A program made the translations under genes and the position numbers. Positions 8,840 through 17,256 of a stretch of DNA of 64,000 bases are shown here, piece by piece. Position 1 is the first letter of the stretch; every line of letters starts with the position of its first letter. Source of the DNA: Prauserella marina (GTDB lineage Bacteria > Actinomycetota > Actinomycetes > Mycobacteriales > Pseudonocardiaceae); NCBI RefSeq assembly GCF_002240355.1, contig NZ_CP016353.1, positions 3,088,501-3,152,500 on the forward strand, read 5' to 3'. A model generated the notes under the pieces. That model worked only from the letters and a program-made list of their open reading frames with translations, did not search any database and was not told the DNA's origin.

Positions 8840-9634
8840 CTACAGCCAGCGAGGGAGCACCGGTAGCTCACCGGCGTCGCTCGTGACGCCGGAGGCGCCT
8901 CTTCCGGTGAGCCACCGCACGAGGTCCGGCAGCGAGCCCCGCACCGTCGGGCCGCCCTCGCCGAGGACGATTCGCTCGCCGCCCTCGTGCGCGAGCACCA
9001 GGTCGACCTTCTCCCGCTTGCGTTCCCACGAGCCGGTCACGTCGGCGCGCAGCGCGGTGAGCAACTCGGTGGGGAAATCGCGGGTGTCACCGCCGTTGCC
9101 GAGGTCGACGGCGTGCAGCCACACCTCACGGGCGCGCATCCACGCGGTCTCGTTCACCGGGACGAGCCTGCCCTGCGCCGTGCGTACCTCGGCGTCCCAT
9201 CGCTCGCCGGGAAGATCCCGCCACGCGACGCTCAGCGCGACCTCGGTGTGCGCGAACAGGTTTCGCAGCGCCCTCGCCGGTGTCGTGGCACCCAGTTCGA
9301 TCTCGGCGGCCCGCTGCCGCGCCGAGGCGTACATCGGGTTCTCGACCCCGGTGCGTGCCCAGTCGACAAGCCTGGTCAGCGCTCTGGCGTTGTACCCGAC
9401 GTGGGCGATCACGTGCCGCCTCGACCAGCCGGGCAACAGACTGTCACCGTCCAGAGCGGCGTCGCCGAGTTCGTTGAGCTTGCGCGCGAAGTAGGCCGTT
9501 CCCCGCCGGGCCAGCGCGAGCCGTTCGGCAGGCGCCTCCGGCGCGTCGTAACGTGCGCCGGCGCCCTGGCGTTCCCGTAGTTCCGCCCTCGCCGCTGCCT
9601 CGGCGTCGGCGTGCTCGCCGCCGGGGGTGCTCAT
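8840..9634 (-). CDS. Mycothiol-dependent maleylpyruvate isomerase
   Basis: The 264-residue enzyme has the DinB-like metal motif of the MDMPI family: PGWSRRHVIAHVGYNARAL (residues 68-86, with His74 and His78) and later REVWLHAVDL (Glu170, His174). These fit the zinc ligands of the Corynebacterium enzyme. In the gentisate pathway it converts maleylpyruvate to fumarylpyruvate using mycothiol. The ATG overlaps the stop of the fumarylpyruvate hydrolase gene (ATGA), so it is the last gene of the gentisate operon. Many family members of unknown role exist in actinomycetes, but this location makes the pathway role likely. Confidence 0.87.
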   Translation of the reverse strand: MSTPGGEHADAEAAARAELRERQGAGARYDAPEAPAERLALARRGTAYFARKLNELGDAALDGDSLLPGWSRRHVIAHVGYNARALTRLVDWARTGVENPMYASARQRAAEIELGATTPARALRNLFAHTEVALSVAWRDLPGERWDAEVRTAQGRLVPVNETAWMRAREVWLHAVDLGNGGDTRDFPTELLTALRADVTGSWERKREKVDLVLAHEGGERIVLGEGGPTVRGSLPDLVRWLTGRGASGVTSDAGELPVLPRWL

Positions 9635-10452
9635 GCGCGCTCGGGGGCCGCGACGTTGACGAGCGAGCCGATGCCGTCGATGGTCGTGGTCAGCGTCTGG
9701 CCCTTGCCGAGGTACTGCCGGGGCGTCCTCGCGTGCCCGACCCCGCCCGGCGTTCCCGTCGCGATCACGTCGCCGGGCCGCAGCGTGAAGATCGTCGAGA
9801 TGTACTCGACGAGCTGAACCGGGCCGAACACGAGGTCGTCGATGGGCGTGCGCTGCAACTCGGTGCCGTCCAGCGACGTGACGAGCCGCGCATCCGACGG
9901 CAGCTCGCCGGGGGTGACCATGACCGGGCCGAACGGGGTGCTGTTCTCCCACGCCTTGCCCTGGAACCACTGCGTCGTGCGGTACTGGTAGTCGCGCATG
10001 GTGACGTCGTTGAGCACGGAATAGCCCGCGATGGCCGCCTCGGCCTCCGCGGCCGAGGCCCGCCTCACCGTCCGGCCGATCACCACGGCGAGTTCACCCT
10101 CCCAGTCGGCCTGGTCCGATTCCGGCGGCAACCGGATCTCGTCGCGGGCGCCGATGAGCGCCTCGGGGTACTTGGTGAACAGCGTCGGGTACTCGGGCAG
10201 CTCCCTGCCCATCTCCAGGATGTGGTTGCGGTAGTTGAGCCCGACACAGACGATCTTGCCGGGCCGGGGCACCACCGGCGCGTAATCGGCGTTCGCGGCG
10301 TCGTGCGCCGCCCCTTCGGCCGAGGCCGCCTCAGCGAGACCACCGGCGCGCAGCAACTCGCCGACGTCACCGAACCCGGTCTCGACCGCGGTGTCGCCGG
10401 TGATCCTGACGGCGGCGCTCCGGTCTCCGAGCCGGATCGTGGCGAGCTTCAT
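9631..10452 (-). CDS. Fumarylpyruvate hydrolase (fumarylacetoacetate hydrolase family)
   Basis: The 273-residue protein shows the FAH fold signatures: VGLNYRNH (residues 70-77), DWEGELAVVIG (Glu118 and Glu120 as metal ligands), NDVTMRD (Asp149), TGTPGGVGHARTPRQYLG and the terminal GIGSLVN. It should cleave fumarylpyruvate to fumarate and pyruvate, the last step of gentisate breakdown. Both ends overlap neighbouring genes by four bases. GGAGAACAACG precedes the ATG. FAH proteins also act on related 3-keto acids, but the gene order supports this assignment. Confidence 0.88.
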   Translation of the reverse strand: MKLATIRLGDRSAAVRITGDTAVETGFGDVGELLRAGGLAEAASAEGAAHDAANADYAPVVPRPGKIVCVGLNYRNHILEMGRELPEYPTLFTKYPEALIGARDEIRLPPESDQADWEGELAVVIGRTVRRASAAEAEAAIAGYSVLNDVTMRDYQYRTTQWFQGKAWENSTPFGPVMVTPGELPSDARLVTSLDGTELQRTPIDDLVFGPVQLVEYISTIFTLRPGDVIATGTPGGVGHARTPRQYLGKGQTLTTTIDGIGSLVNVAAPERA

Positions 10453-11564
10453 CGTTGTTCTCCTTCGACGTGCGTGCGGTTGAAGTGCAGCCGCTCCATG
10501 ATGGGAGCATCCGAGAAACGAAACAGGTCGAGCGGGGTCTCCGCGTGCAGCGACCATGGCACCCAGGACGGTGCGACGAACAGGTCGCCCTTGTCGATCG
10601 GGTGCTCGACGCCATCGAGAACCACCTGGCCCCTGCCCTCGAAAACCTGGAAGACGCTGGATCCGACCTCCCGCGTCGCCGGGGTCGCCGCACCCGCCCG
10701 CAGCCGGTGGAACTCCGCGCGGATCGTCGGCATCACGTCACCACCGGTCGTCGGGTTCACGTAGCGGATCGCGGCGTGGCCCTGCCCTACGGTCGCGGGC
10801 TGCCCTTCGTCCTCAAGCAGGAGCTGCTGGGTCAGCGCGGCGTCGGTGTGCTCCCAGCGGTAGGCGCCGATGGGGGAGGACACCGTGTCGCGCAGTCCGC
10901 TGAGCGGCCGGAGCCCGGGATGGCACCACAGGCGTTCGCCTCGCGAGAAGTTCGGGGTCGCATAGTCGGTGACGCGATCGGAGCCGAACTCGAAGAAGCC
11001 GACGTCGGTGTAGTGCGAGAACGGGATGTCGAGCCCGTCCAGCCAGGCCATCGGCTGGTCGGTTTCGTTGTGGTGGCCGTGGAAATGCCAGCCGGGGGTG
11101 AGCAGGAAGTCGCCCCGGGACATGCGCACCGGATCGCCGTCGACGACCGTCCACACGCCCTCGCCCTCGACGACGAACCGGAACGCGTTCTGTGCGTGCC
11201 GGTGTTCCGGCGCGGTCTCGCGCGGTCCGAGGTACTGGATCGCCGCCCACAGGGTGGGGCTGACGTAGGCGTGCCCGCCGAGGCCGGGATTGGCCAGCGC
11301 CAGCGCCCTGCGCTCGCCGCCCCTTCCCACCGGCACGAGATCACCGGCCCGCCGCGCCAGTGGGTACAGATCGGACCAGCGCCACAGATGCGCGACCGCC
11401 TTCGGTTGCGGGTGCATGGGCATCAGGTCGCCGAGTTGTGTCCACAGTGGAGTCAGGTTCGCCGATTCGAAGTCCCGGTACAGCTCGCGCAGTTCCGGGC
11501 CCTCGCCCGAGGTCATGGCGTTGTCGATCGAACCGTGATCGACCGGTCGCTCGGTGTTGGTCAT
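10449..11564 (-). CDS. Gentisate 1,2-dioxygenase
   Basis: This 371-residue bicupin should open the ring of gentisate to maleylpyruvate with Fe(II) and oxygen. The metal site is visible in the first cupin: APEHRHAQNAFRFVVEG (residues 118-134, His121 and His123) followed by TPGWHFHGHHNE (His160, His162 and His164). The second cupin, at about residues 285-355, lacks such a cluster, as usual for this family. GAAGGAGC lies before the ATG. It follows the hydroxylase gene by 26 bases and overlaps the hydrolase gene by four. Confidence 0.92.
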   Translation of the reverse strand: MTNTERPVDHGSIDNAMTSGEGPELRELYRDFESANLTPLWTQLGDLMPMHPQPKAVAHLWRWSDLYPLARRAGDLVPVGRGGERRALALANPGLGGHAYVSPTLWAAIQYLGPRETAPEHRHAQNAFRFVVEGEGVWTVVDGDPVRMSRGDFLLTPGWHFHGHHNETDQPMAWLDGLDIPFSHYTDVGFFEFGSDRVTDYATPNFSRGERLWCHPGLRPLSGLRDTVSSPIGAYRWEHTDAALTQQLLLEDEGQPATVGQGHAAIRYVNPTTGGDVMPTIRAEFHRLRAGAATPATREVGSSVFQVFEGRGQVVLDGVEHPIDKGDLFVAPSWVPWSLHAETPLDLFRFSDAPIMERLHFNRTHVEGEQR

Positions 11565-11590
11565 GGAAGCTCCTTCGCTTCGGGGCGGGC

Positions 11591-12838
11591 TCAGGCTGGA
11601 GTGGGAACGTCGGATCCGGCGGGAGTGGCCGGGGCTCGCGTGGGGGCCTGGCCCTCGCGCACGGGGCCGTACAGCCAGTCGACGAGGTGATAGTCGTGGA
11701 TGTCCCTCGACCGGAACACCTCATCGCGCAGCAACGTCGCGACCGGCTGGTCGACGTGCCAGATGTCGCCCCACACCCGCGCGCTCGACTGCACCCTGCC
11801 CGCCAAGGCCAGCCGCTCGCCCTCGTAACCGCCGAGAGCTTCGCCGAGCGCTGGCAGGGACCAGGAACCGGTGCCGAGCGCGGGCAGCGCCTTCGCCAGC
11901 GCCGCGCCATCGAGCAGTGCCTGGCCCGCGCCCTGCGCGAGGTATTGCAGCATGGGGTGCGCGGCGTCGCCGAGCAGGCTGATCCTGCCTTTCGTCCACG
12001 TCGCGGCCGGTTCCCTGTCGTACATGGGCCAGCGGTTGTTGCGTTGCAGCGAGGGGATGGCGACCCTGACCGCCTCGCACATTCCCGAGTACATCCGGTC
12101 CAGTTCCTCCGGCGTGCCCCAGTCCTGTTTGCCTTCGAGGTATTCCTGGCTCCGGAAGACGGCGACCTGGTTGTACAGCTCGCCCGCGCGGACCGGGTAC
12201 TGCACGAGGTGCATGCCGGGGCCCATCCACACGCAGACGTCGTCGAGCGCCGCGCGCCGGTCGACCTGCTCGATGGGAACGGCGCCACGGTAGGCGACGT
12301 AACCGGAGCACAGCGGCTCGTCGGTGATGATCTCCTTGCGGATCGTCGAGTGCAGCCCGTCGGCGCCGAGCAGCAACCGCCCGGTGAACTCGGCGCCGTT
12401 GGCGCAGGTCACCGTGATCGCGTCGGGGTTGTCGGTGAATCCGGTGACGTGATGGTCGGTGTGCAGGCTGATCAGGTCTTCGCCCCGCGCGGCTTCCAGT
12501 AGTGCCTGGAGCAGGTCGCTGCGGTGCAGTACGAGATAGGGGCCGCCGTAGCGGGCATGCGCGTCGGTCAGGTCGAGGTGGGTCAGCTCTTCGCCGCTTT
12601 CCGCGTTGCGGAAGACGAGCCGCCTCGGCCGTACCGAGCGCGGGAGGATCTTGTCGAGCACCCCGATCTGGTCGAGCATTCGCGTGATGTTGGGCGCGAG
12701 CTGTAATCCCGCACCGACCTCGGCGAACTCAGGCGAGCGTTCGAGCACCCTGACCCTGACGCCGCTTCTGGCCAGGTGCACCGCCGCGCCGAGCCCGCCG
12801 ATGCCGCCTCCGGCGATGATCACCTGATCCGTTGCCAC
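11591..12838 (-). CDS. FAD-dependent monooxygenase, probable 3-hydroxybenzoate 6-hydroxylase
   Basis: A 415-residue class A flavin hydroxylase. It has the dinucleotide fold IIAGGGIGGLGAAVHLARSG (residues 7-26), the DG motif LLGADGLHSTIR (156-167) and the GD motif GRISLLGDAAHPM (284-296). Related enzymes hydroxylate salicylate or 3-hydroxybenzoate. Because the next genes degrade gentisate, 6-hydroxylation of 3-hydroxybenzoate is the best reading; salicylate 5-hydroxylation is not excluded. The GTG at 12838 is chosen for its GAGGAGG and position just before the FAD motif. It heads the operon, divergent from the IclR regulator. Confidence 0.82.
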   Translation of the reverse strand: MATDQVIIAGGGIGGLGAAVHLARSGVRVRVLERSPEFAEVGAGLQLAPNITRMLDQIGVLDKILPRSVRPRRLVFRNAESGEELTHLDLTDAHARYGGPYLVLHRSDLLQALLEAARGEDLISLHTDHHVTGFTDNPDAITVTCANGAEFTGRLLLGADGLHSTIRKEIITDEPLCSGYVAYRGAVPIEQVDRRAALDDVCVWMGPGMHLVQYPVRAGELYNQVAVFRSQEYLEGKQDWGTPEELDRMYSGMCEAVRVAIPSLQRNNRWPMYDREPAATWTKGRISLLGDAAHPMLQYLAQGAGQALLDGAALAKALPALGTGSWSLPALGEALGGYEGERLALAGRVQSSARVWGDIWHVDQPVATLLRDEVFRSRDIHDYHLVDWLYGPVREGQAPTRAPATPAGSDVPTPA

Positions 12839-12889
12839 CTTGGGCCTCCTCCTCGAAGCATTGAGAAGCACTGAGCGGACGTGTCCTGA

Positions 12890-12917
12890 CCGGTGGTGCG
12901 GGTAGCCGGACCACCGG
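12890..12917. promoter_or_regulatory. Inverted repeat upstream of the gentisate operon, candidate IclR operator
   Basis: CCGGTGGT (12890-12897) and ACCACCGG (12910-12917) are perfect inverted copies separated by 12 bases. The dyad lies about 50 bases upstream of the hydroxylase start, in the gap shared with the IclR gene. Its placement suits a regulator of the gentisate operon; the binding protein is inferred. Confidence 0.45.
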
Positions 12918-12946
12918 AGCGCTTGTTCTCTGACCTTAGCCAGACT

Positions 12947-12982
12947 GTTCCGCACAACGCAAAGATTGCTAGGATCATTCTG
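12947..12982 (+). promoter_or_regulatory. Promoter of the iclR gene, probably leaderless
   Basis: TAGGAT at 12970-12975 is a good actinobacterial -10 element. Exactly six bases separate it from the GTG at 12982, and there is no ribosome binding site. Transcription should start at or next to the first base of the start codon, giving a leaderless mRNA. The -35 position (12947-12952, GTTCCG) is weak. Confidence 0.5.
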
Positions 12983-13752
12983 TGGAGCGGAAAACTGACC
13001 CTTACCGCGTGGAGGCCGTCGACCGCGCGCTGATCCTGCTCTCGCTGCTCGCGGAGCGGGGCGACCTCAGCGTCACCGAGGCGGGGAAAGCGCTGGGCGT
13101 GGCGCCCTCGACGGCACACCGGCTGCTGTCCACGCTGTGCCACCGCGGCTTCGCCGTCCACGACGACCGCAGGAGGTACGGGCTCGGTCCCTCGGCGGCG
13201 GCCCTGACGGTGGCCTGGCGATCGCCGCCGTTGCCGGACCGGGTCCGGCCGCACCTGGAATACCTCTTCGCGCAGGTGTCCGAAACCGTGCATCTCATGG
13301 TGCTGACCGGTTCGGACGTTCGCTTCGCCGACGGTATCGAGAGCGCCCGGCCGCTCAGGGTGGGACTGCGGACGGGCGCGAGGATGCCCGCCTACTGCAC
13401 CTCCGGTGGCAAGGCGATGCTCGCGGACCTGACCCCGGAGCAGGTCGAGGCTCTGCATCCGGATGGCCTCACGCCGTGGCCGGTTGAACGCATCCACGAC
13501 CTGGGCGCGCTGCACACCGAGCTTCGGGAAGTACGCGGCAAGCGGTTCGGCCTCAACCACGACGAGAGCGAACCCGACGTCACCGCGATCGGCGCGTCCA
13601 TCGGGATCATCGGAGGCGAGCACGCCGCGCTGACCGTCGCCTTGCCCTCGACGCGCTTCGCCGTCTCCGACACCGAGCACATCGCCGCCGTGCTGCTCGC
13701 GGCGTGCCGGGACGTCAGGGGCGCGCTCGGCGCGGCCGACGTCCCGGACTGA
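12982..13752 (+). CDS. IclR-family transcriptional regulator
   Basis: The 256-residue protein has an N-terminal winged helix (VEAVDRALILLSLLAERG, then LGVAPSTAHRLLSTLCHRGF, residues 10-55). An IclR effector domain follows, with the conserved YCTSGGKAMLADLTPEQ (about residues 137-153). It is divergent from the gentisate operon and should control it in response to an aromatic acid or pathway intermediate. The GTG start has no Shine-Dalgarno sequence and fits a leaderless transcript. The gene ends four bases before a 21-bp repeat array. Confidence 0.88.
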   Translation: MERKTDPYRVEAVDRALILLSLLAERGDLSVTEAGKALGVAPSTAHRLLSTLCHRGFAVHDDRRRYGLGPSAAALTVAWRSPPLPDRVRPHLEYLFAQVSETVHLMVLTGSDVRFADGIESARPLRVGLRTGARMPAYCTSGGKAMLADLTPEQVEALHPDGLTPWPVERIHDLGALHTELREVRGKRFGLNHDESEPDVTAIGASIGIIGGEHAALTVALPSTRFAVSDTEHIAAVLLAACRDVRGALGAADVPD

Positions 13753-13756
13753 GGGC

Positions 13757-13851
13757 CCGCGAGTCCCCCGCCCAGCCCGCCGAGATCCGCACTCAGGGCG
13801 GCGAGATCCGCGCCCAGGATGGCGAGATCCGCGTTCGGCCCGCCGCGCTCG
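13757..13851 (-). repeat. 21-bp periodic array, copy A
   Basis: Boxes of the type CGAGATCC or CGAGTCCC begin at 13760, 13781, 13802 and 13823, exactly 21 bases apart, with a degenerate fifth at 13844. The left end, 13757-13796, is nearly identical to the ends of arrays at 35.9 kb and 36.5 kb: two mismatches in 40 against the latter, after reverse complementing. On the minus strand the units can encode a heptapeptide repeat of the NADLAIL / SADLGGL type. No gene uses it convincingly. Confidence 0.8.
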
Positions 13852-13907
13852 CGGGGAACCACCGCCGAGCAAGACTCGTTGCGCAGCGCACGGGTCTTGT
13901 CGAAACG

Positions 13908-14201
13908 GTGCTCGCGTGGAGCATTCCCGGCGGAGTGCTGCTGGTGACGGCGGTCGGCGGGTACGAGCTGTGGCGCAAGCGGCGCCGCAAGCAGCTCGGT
14001 ACCCCGCTCGCCGCGACCTACATCGACGAGTTCACCGCCATGTTCTACGGCACGAAGCGGATGGAGCTCGACCACCGCGACTCGATGTCGATGATGCGCG
14101 AGGACGACGCGCAGGGCGCTCCTCCGCGTCACGGCGTCGACCTGGAGCGGGGCGTCGTCGTACTCCGCGCCGGTGACCTGGGTCGCGGCCACACCGGCTG
14201 A
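13908..14201 (+). CDS. Small membrane protein, DUF6191 family
   Basis: About 97 residues: one N-terminal transmembrane segment (AWSIPGGVLLVTAVGGYELW), a basic stretch, then a conserved-looking tail with HRDSMSMMREDDAQGAPP and GVDLERGVVVLR, the pattern of DUF6191 proteins of actinomycetes. No function is known. The GTG at 13908 is chosen because it sits just before the membrane segment, but no strong ribosome binding site is visible, so the start is uncertain. The gene is flanked on both sides by 21-bp repeat arrays in opposite orientation. Confidence 0.6.
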   Translation: MLAWSIPGGVLLVTAVGGYELWRKRRRKQLGTPLAATYIDEFTAMFYGTKRMELDHRDSMSMMREDDAQGAPPRHGVDLERGVVVLRAGDLGRGHTG

Positions 14202-14208
14202 GCGACCA

Positions 14209-14290
14209 CGGCGTCGGCAACGCGAACGCGCGACTCGGTGACCTGAGTGCGGAAGTCGTCGGCCTGAGCGCGGAACTCGCCTCCACCCGG
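14209..14290 (+). repeat. 21-bp periodic array, copy A2 (inverted relative to copy A)
   Basis: GCGACTCG (14230), GGAAGTCG (14251) and GGAACTCG (14272) recur at exactly 21 bases, with a weaker box at 14209. The unit is the reverse complement of copy A, so the two arrays bracket the DUF6191 gene as inverted copies. Read on the plus strand it can encode RLGDLSAEVVGLSAELAS, again a heptad pattern. It is more degenerate than the other copies and lacks the conserved 40-bp end. Confidence 0.65.
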
Positions 14291-14361
14291 TCGGGGCGTT
14301 GTTGCCTTCGCGTGGCGGGAGTGGGACCGTGATCTCGGCTCGCGAGCGGGAGGACACCACA

Positions 14362-15084
14362 ATGGGTGCCGAGACGGCGTGGGGACGACCGGAACTACCG
14401 CCCAACACCAATTACCGTGAGCACAGGGACCGGTTGATCACGCTGGGCACCGACGAGGTGTTCGGTTACATCCACCGGCACAACCTGTGGGCGAGTGACG
14501 AATCGGTGTCTGGTCAGGGATCCGAGGAAGCCGCGACGCGGCGGCTGCGCGCCGCGATCCCCGCCTTGCTGCGCGAGAAGGGGATCAGCTCGATCGCCGA
14601 TGTACCATGTGGCGACTTCGGCTGGCTCAGCGGCACCGACCTCGGTGTCGAGCACTACTTCGGCGCCGACATCGTGCCGGCACTCGTCGAGCGCAACCGG
14701 CGCCGGTTCGCGGGCGACCGGCCGGCCCGCCGGTTCGAAGTTCTCGACCTTACCGTAGGTCCACTGCCCACAGTGGACCTGGTGCTGTGCAGGGATTGCC
14801 TTGTGCACCTCACGTTCGCGCAGGCGATCGCCGCATTGCGCACGATCGCCGACAGCGGAGCGCGGTACCTGCTGACCACGACGTTCCCCGGCTTGGCTGT
14901 CAACGTCGACGCCGAGACGGGGGACTGGCGCCCGCTGAACCTCCAGCGGCCTCCGTTCGGGTTCGGCGAACCTGATGCGCTCATCGTCGAGGGCTGCCGC
15001 GAAGGCGCGGGCAGCTACGCCGACAAGGCCCTCGCGCTGTGGCCGGTGCGGGCGCTGATCCCGGCGCTGGACCGCGCGGCGTAG
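14362..15084 (+). CDS. Class I SAM-dependent methyltransferase
   Basis: The 240-residue protein has the SAM-binding motif I IADVPCGDFGWLSG, an acidic motif II near YFGADIV, and motif IV VDLVLCRDCLVHLT. This pattern fits small-molecule or sugar methyltransferases with an unknown acceptor. The ATG at 14362 follows GGGAGGAC; an earlier in-frame GTG is not preferred. A hairpin directly after the gene suggests it is transcribed alone. Confidence 0.75.
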   Translation: MGAETAWGRPELPPNTNYREHRDRLITLGTDEVFGYIHRHNLWASDESVSGQGSEEAATRRLRAAIPALLREKGISSIADVPCGDFGWLSGTDLGVEHYFGADIVPALVERNRRRFAGDRPARRFEVLDLTVGPLPTVDLVLCRDCLVHLTFAQAIAALRTIADSGARYLLTTTFPGLAVNVDAETGDWRPLNLQRPPFGFGEPDALIVEGCREGAGSYADKALALWPVRALIPALDRAA

Positions 15085-15142
15085 CCCCGGCGGGCGGGTC
15101 CGCCTCCGTACGGGGCTTCCGCGAACGGCGCCCGCGTGATCG

Positions 15143-15183
15143 ACTTGCCGGGGCCGGGGCGCGTGTCCCCGGCTCCGGCAAGT
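15143..15183. terminator. Strong terminator hairpin
   Basis: Positions 15143-15159 and 15167-15183 form a 17-bp stem with a single G-T wobble and a 7-base loop. It lies between the methyltransferase gene and the following transporter gene. Confidence 0.7.
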
Positions 15184-15208
15184 GTCCACTCGAACAACGG
15201 AGTTCGCC

Positions 15209-16567
15209 ATGAGCACGCCAGCAGAGTCGGCAAGCCAGCCCGGCACACAACCTTTCTCGCGGCCGGGGGACGAGAACAGAAAACTGACGCGCGACGAGCG
15301 CAAGGTGCTGGCGAGCACGCTCGCGGGAACGACCATCGAGTGGTACGACTTCTTCATCTACGCGCAGGCGGCCAGCCTCGTGCTGGGGCCGTTGTTCCTC
15401 GCGCCGGTCAGCGACGCCTCTCCGGGCCTCGCCACCGTCATCTCCTTGGCGACCATCGGGATCAGCTTCCTGTTCCGGCCGCTCGGCGCGATCGTGGCTG
15501 GGCGCTTCGGCGACCGGCTGGGGCGCAAGCGGATGCTGGTCTTCACACTTGTGCTGATGGGCGCGGCGACCGCGCTGATCGGAGCCCTGCCCACCTACGC
15601 CGACATCGGTGTTCTGGCGCCGATCGCGCTGATCCTGCTGCGGATCGTGCAGGGCTTCTCGGCGGGCGGCGAATGGGGCGGTGCCGCGCTCATGGCCGTC
15701 GAGCACGCGCCGAGGTCGCGAAGGGGCCTGTTCGGTGCCTACCCGCAGATCGGTGTTCCCATCGGGCTCATCATGGCGACCGGAATGCTGTGGCTCGTCA
15801 CGAGCGTGACCAGCCAGGAGCAGTTCCAGCAGTGGGGATGGCGAGTGCCGTTCCTGTTCTCCGTCGTCCTGATCCTCGTCGGCTACCTGATCCGCCGTTC
15901 CGTCGAGGAAAGCCCCATCTTCAAGGAGATGCTGGCGCGAAAGAAGGAATCCTCGGCACCGCTTCGCGACCTGTTCGCCCGCGACTGGAAGCAGGTCCTG
16001 CTGACCGCGCTGATCTTCGTCGCCAACAACGCGGCGGGCTATCTGGTGATCGCCTTTTTCATCGCCTACGGGACCGAGAGCCTGGACTTGCCGAGGCCGT
16101 GGGTGTTGCTGTCCATTGTGGTCGCTTCAGTGGGCTGGCTGGTCTTTTCCCTCTATGGAGGGCTGTTGTCCGACCGGATCGGCAGGGTGCGCACCTTCCA
16201 GATCGGCTACGCGCTGATCTTCGCGTGGATGATCCCGCTGTTCCTGCTGATCGAGACCAGGAACATCCTGCTGTTCGGTGTCGCGATCTTCCTGCTCTCG
16301 ATCGGGCTCGGCCTCTCCTACGGTCCGATGTCGGCCATGTACGCCGAGATGTTCCCCGTCGCGGTGCGGTATTCGGGAGTGTCGATCGGGTACGCGCTTG
16401 GCGCGATTCTCGGCGGTGCCTTCGCGCCCACGATCGCGGAGATCCTGATGCAGGCGACGGACTGGTCGGTGTCGATCGCGCTCTACATCATGGTGCTGTG
16501 CGTGATCTCGTTCGCGGCGGTGTCGTGCGTCAAGGAGCCGAAAGGCACCGATCTGGGCGTCCGGTGA
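15209..16567 (+). CDS. MHS-family MFS transporter (metabolite:H+ symporter)
   Basis: The 452-residue protein has twelve membrane segments and the MHS hallmarks: TIEWYDFFIYAQAASLV at helix 1, GRFGDRLGRKRML in the 2-3 loop, RIVQGFSAGGEWGGAALM and EHAPRSRRGLFGAYPQIG. Members import dicarboxylates, shikimate, proline, betaine or aromatic acids by proton symport. The nearby gentisate operon makes an aromatic acid possible, but this is only context. The ATG at 15209 has GGAG eight bases upstream and is preferred to the GTG at 15182. Confidence 0.85.
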   Translation: MSTPAESASQPGTQPFSRPGDENRKLTRDERKVLASTLAGTTIEWYDFFIYAQAASLVLGPLFLAPVSDASPGLATVISLATIGISFLFRPLGAIVAGRFGDRLGRKRMLVFTLVLMGAATALIGALPTYADIGVLAPIALILLRIVQGFSAGGEWGGAALMAVEHAPRSRRGLFGAYPQIGVPIGLIMATGMLWLVTSVTSQEQFQQWGWRVPFLFSVVLILVGYLIRRSVEESPIFKEMLARKKESSAPLRDLFARDWKQVLLTALIFVANNAAGYLVIAFFIAYGTESLDLPRPWVLLSIVVASVGWLVFSLYGGLLSDRIGRVRTFQIGYALIFAWMIPLFLLIETRNILLFGVAIFLLSIGLGLSYGPMSAMYAEMFPVAVRYSGVSIGYALGAILGGAFAPTIAEILMQATDWSVSIALYIMVLCVISFAAVSCVKEPKGTDLGVR

Positions 16568-16697
16568 TTCGAGCGCGATTGAGGGTTGTCGCACGATCAC
16601 GCTGGTTGCTTCGGCGAGCATTCGGAAAAGGTTCACTGGGTACTTCAATGAGAAACTTGAAGGGTCGGTATCTGGTCTACGAGAGGTTTCGCCACTG

Positions 16698-17204
16698 ATG
16701 AACGATGCATGGAAGGGGCCGGACGCGGCGCGGCGCTATATCGCCGCAACGCTGCCGGGGGTCGTCGCCGAGAACGGTGAGGGGGACAGCGCGGGAGACA
16801 CGTTCTTCAGTTTCTGTCCCGACGGTGTCCTGCGGAAGGATCGCTGGACGCCGTTCGCCACGATCGTCACCGGCGACACCTACGATTCGGTGTCCGGGTT
16901 GTCCGAAGAGGGTGCCTACCGGCTCAACATCGGCCTGCCCAAAGCGGTCTATACCGGCCGGTTCGGCGCACCACCCGCAGAGCGGGACGCCGAAGGTGTG
17001 CTCGACACCGGATGGGACTACTCGGTACGCGACGCGGTGATGCCCCATCCGCATTACGCGAGCCAGTACTGGGTGTGCGTTGTCAATCCTGGGCCCGAAA
17101 CCTGGGCTGACATCCGTGAACTTCTGGACGAGGCGTACCGGTTCGCCGAGCGCAAGCACGCCAACACCGTGGCGCGGCAAGCGGCCTCCGAAGCGGGGGA
17201 TTGA
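16698..17204 (+). CDS. DUF6194 family protein
   Basis: The 168-residue protein contains DTFFSFCPDG, PFATIVTGDTYDSVSGL, YRLNIGLPK and, near the end, MPHPHYASQYWVCVVNPG. This string of motifs is typical of DUF6194, a family of unknown function in actinomycetes. It is predicted cytoplasmic, with no signal or membrane segment. It stands alone between the MHS transporter and a strong bidirectional hairpin. Confidence 0.7.
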   Translation: MNDAWKGPDAARRYIAATLPGVVAENGEGDSAGDTFFSFCPDGVLRKDRWTPFATIVTGDTYDSVSGLSEEGAYRLNIGLPKAVYTGRFGAPPAERDAEGVLDTGWDYSVRDAVMPHPHYASQYWVCVVNPGPETWADIRELLDEAYRFAERKHANTVARQAASEAGD

Positions 17205-17213
17205 CCTATGACC

Positions 17214-17250
17214 GCCTCACATGGAGTCCACAGTGGACTCCATGTGAGGC
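17214..17250. terminator. Perfect bidirectional terminator hairpin
   Basis: Positions 17214-17231 and 17233-17250 are perfect 18-bp inverted copies around a single base. The centre is the TCCACAGTGGA palindrome that recurs elsewhere in the window. It lies exactly between the stop codons of two convergent genes. Confidence 0.8.
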
Positions 17251-17256
17251 TCGCCG

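Noticed and set aside
13757-14290. CRISPR array
   Set aside because: Unit length is 21 bp without alternating conserved repeats and unique spacers of fixed size, and there are no cas genes.
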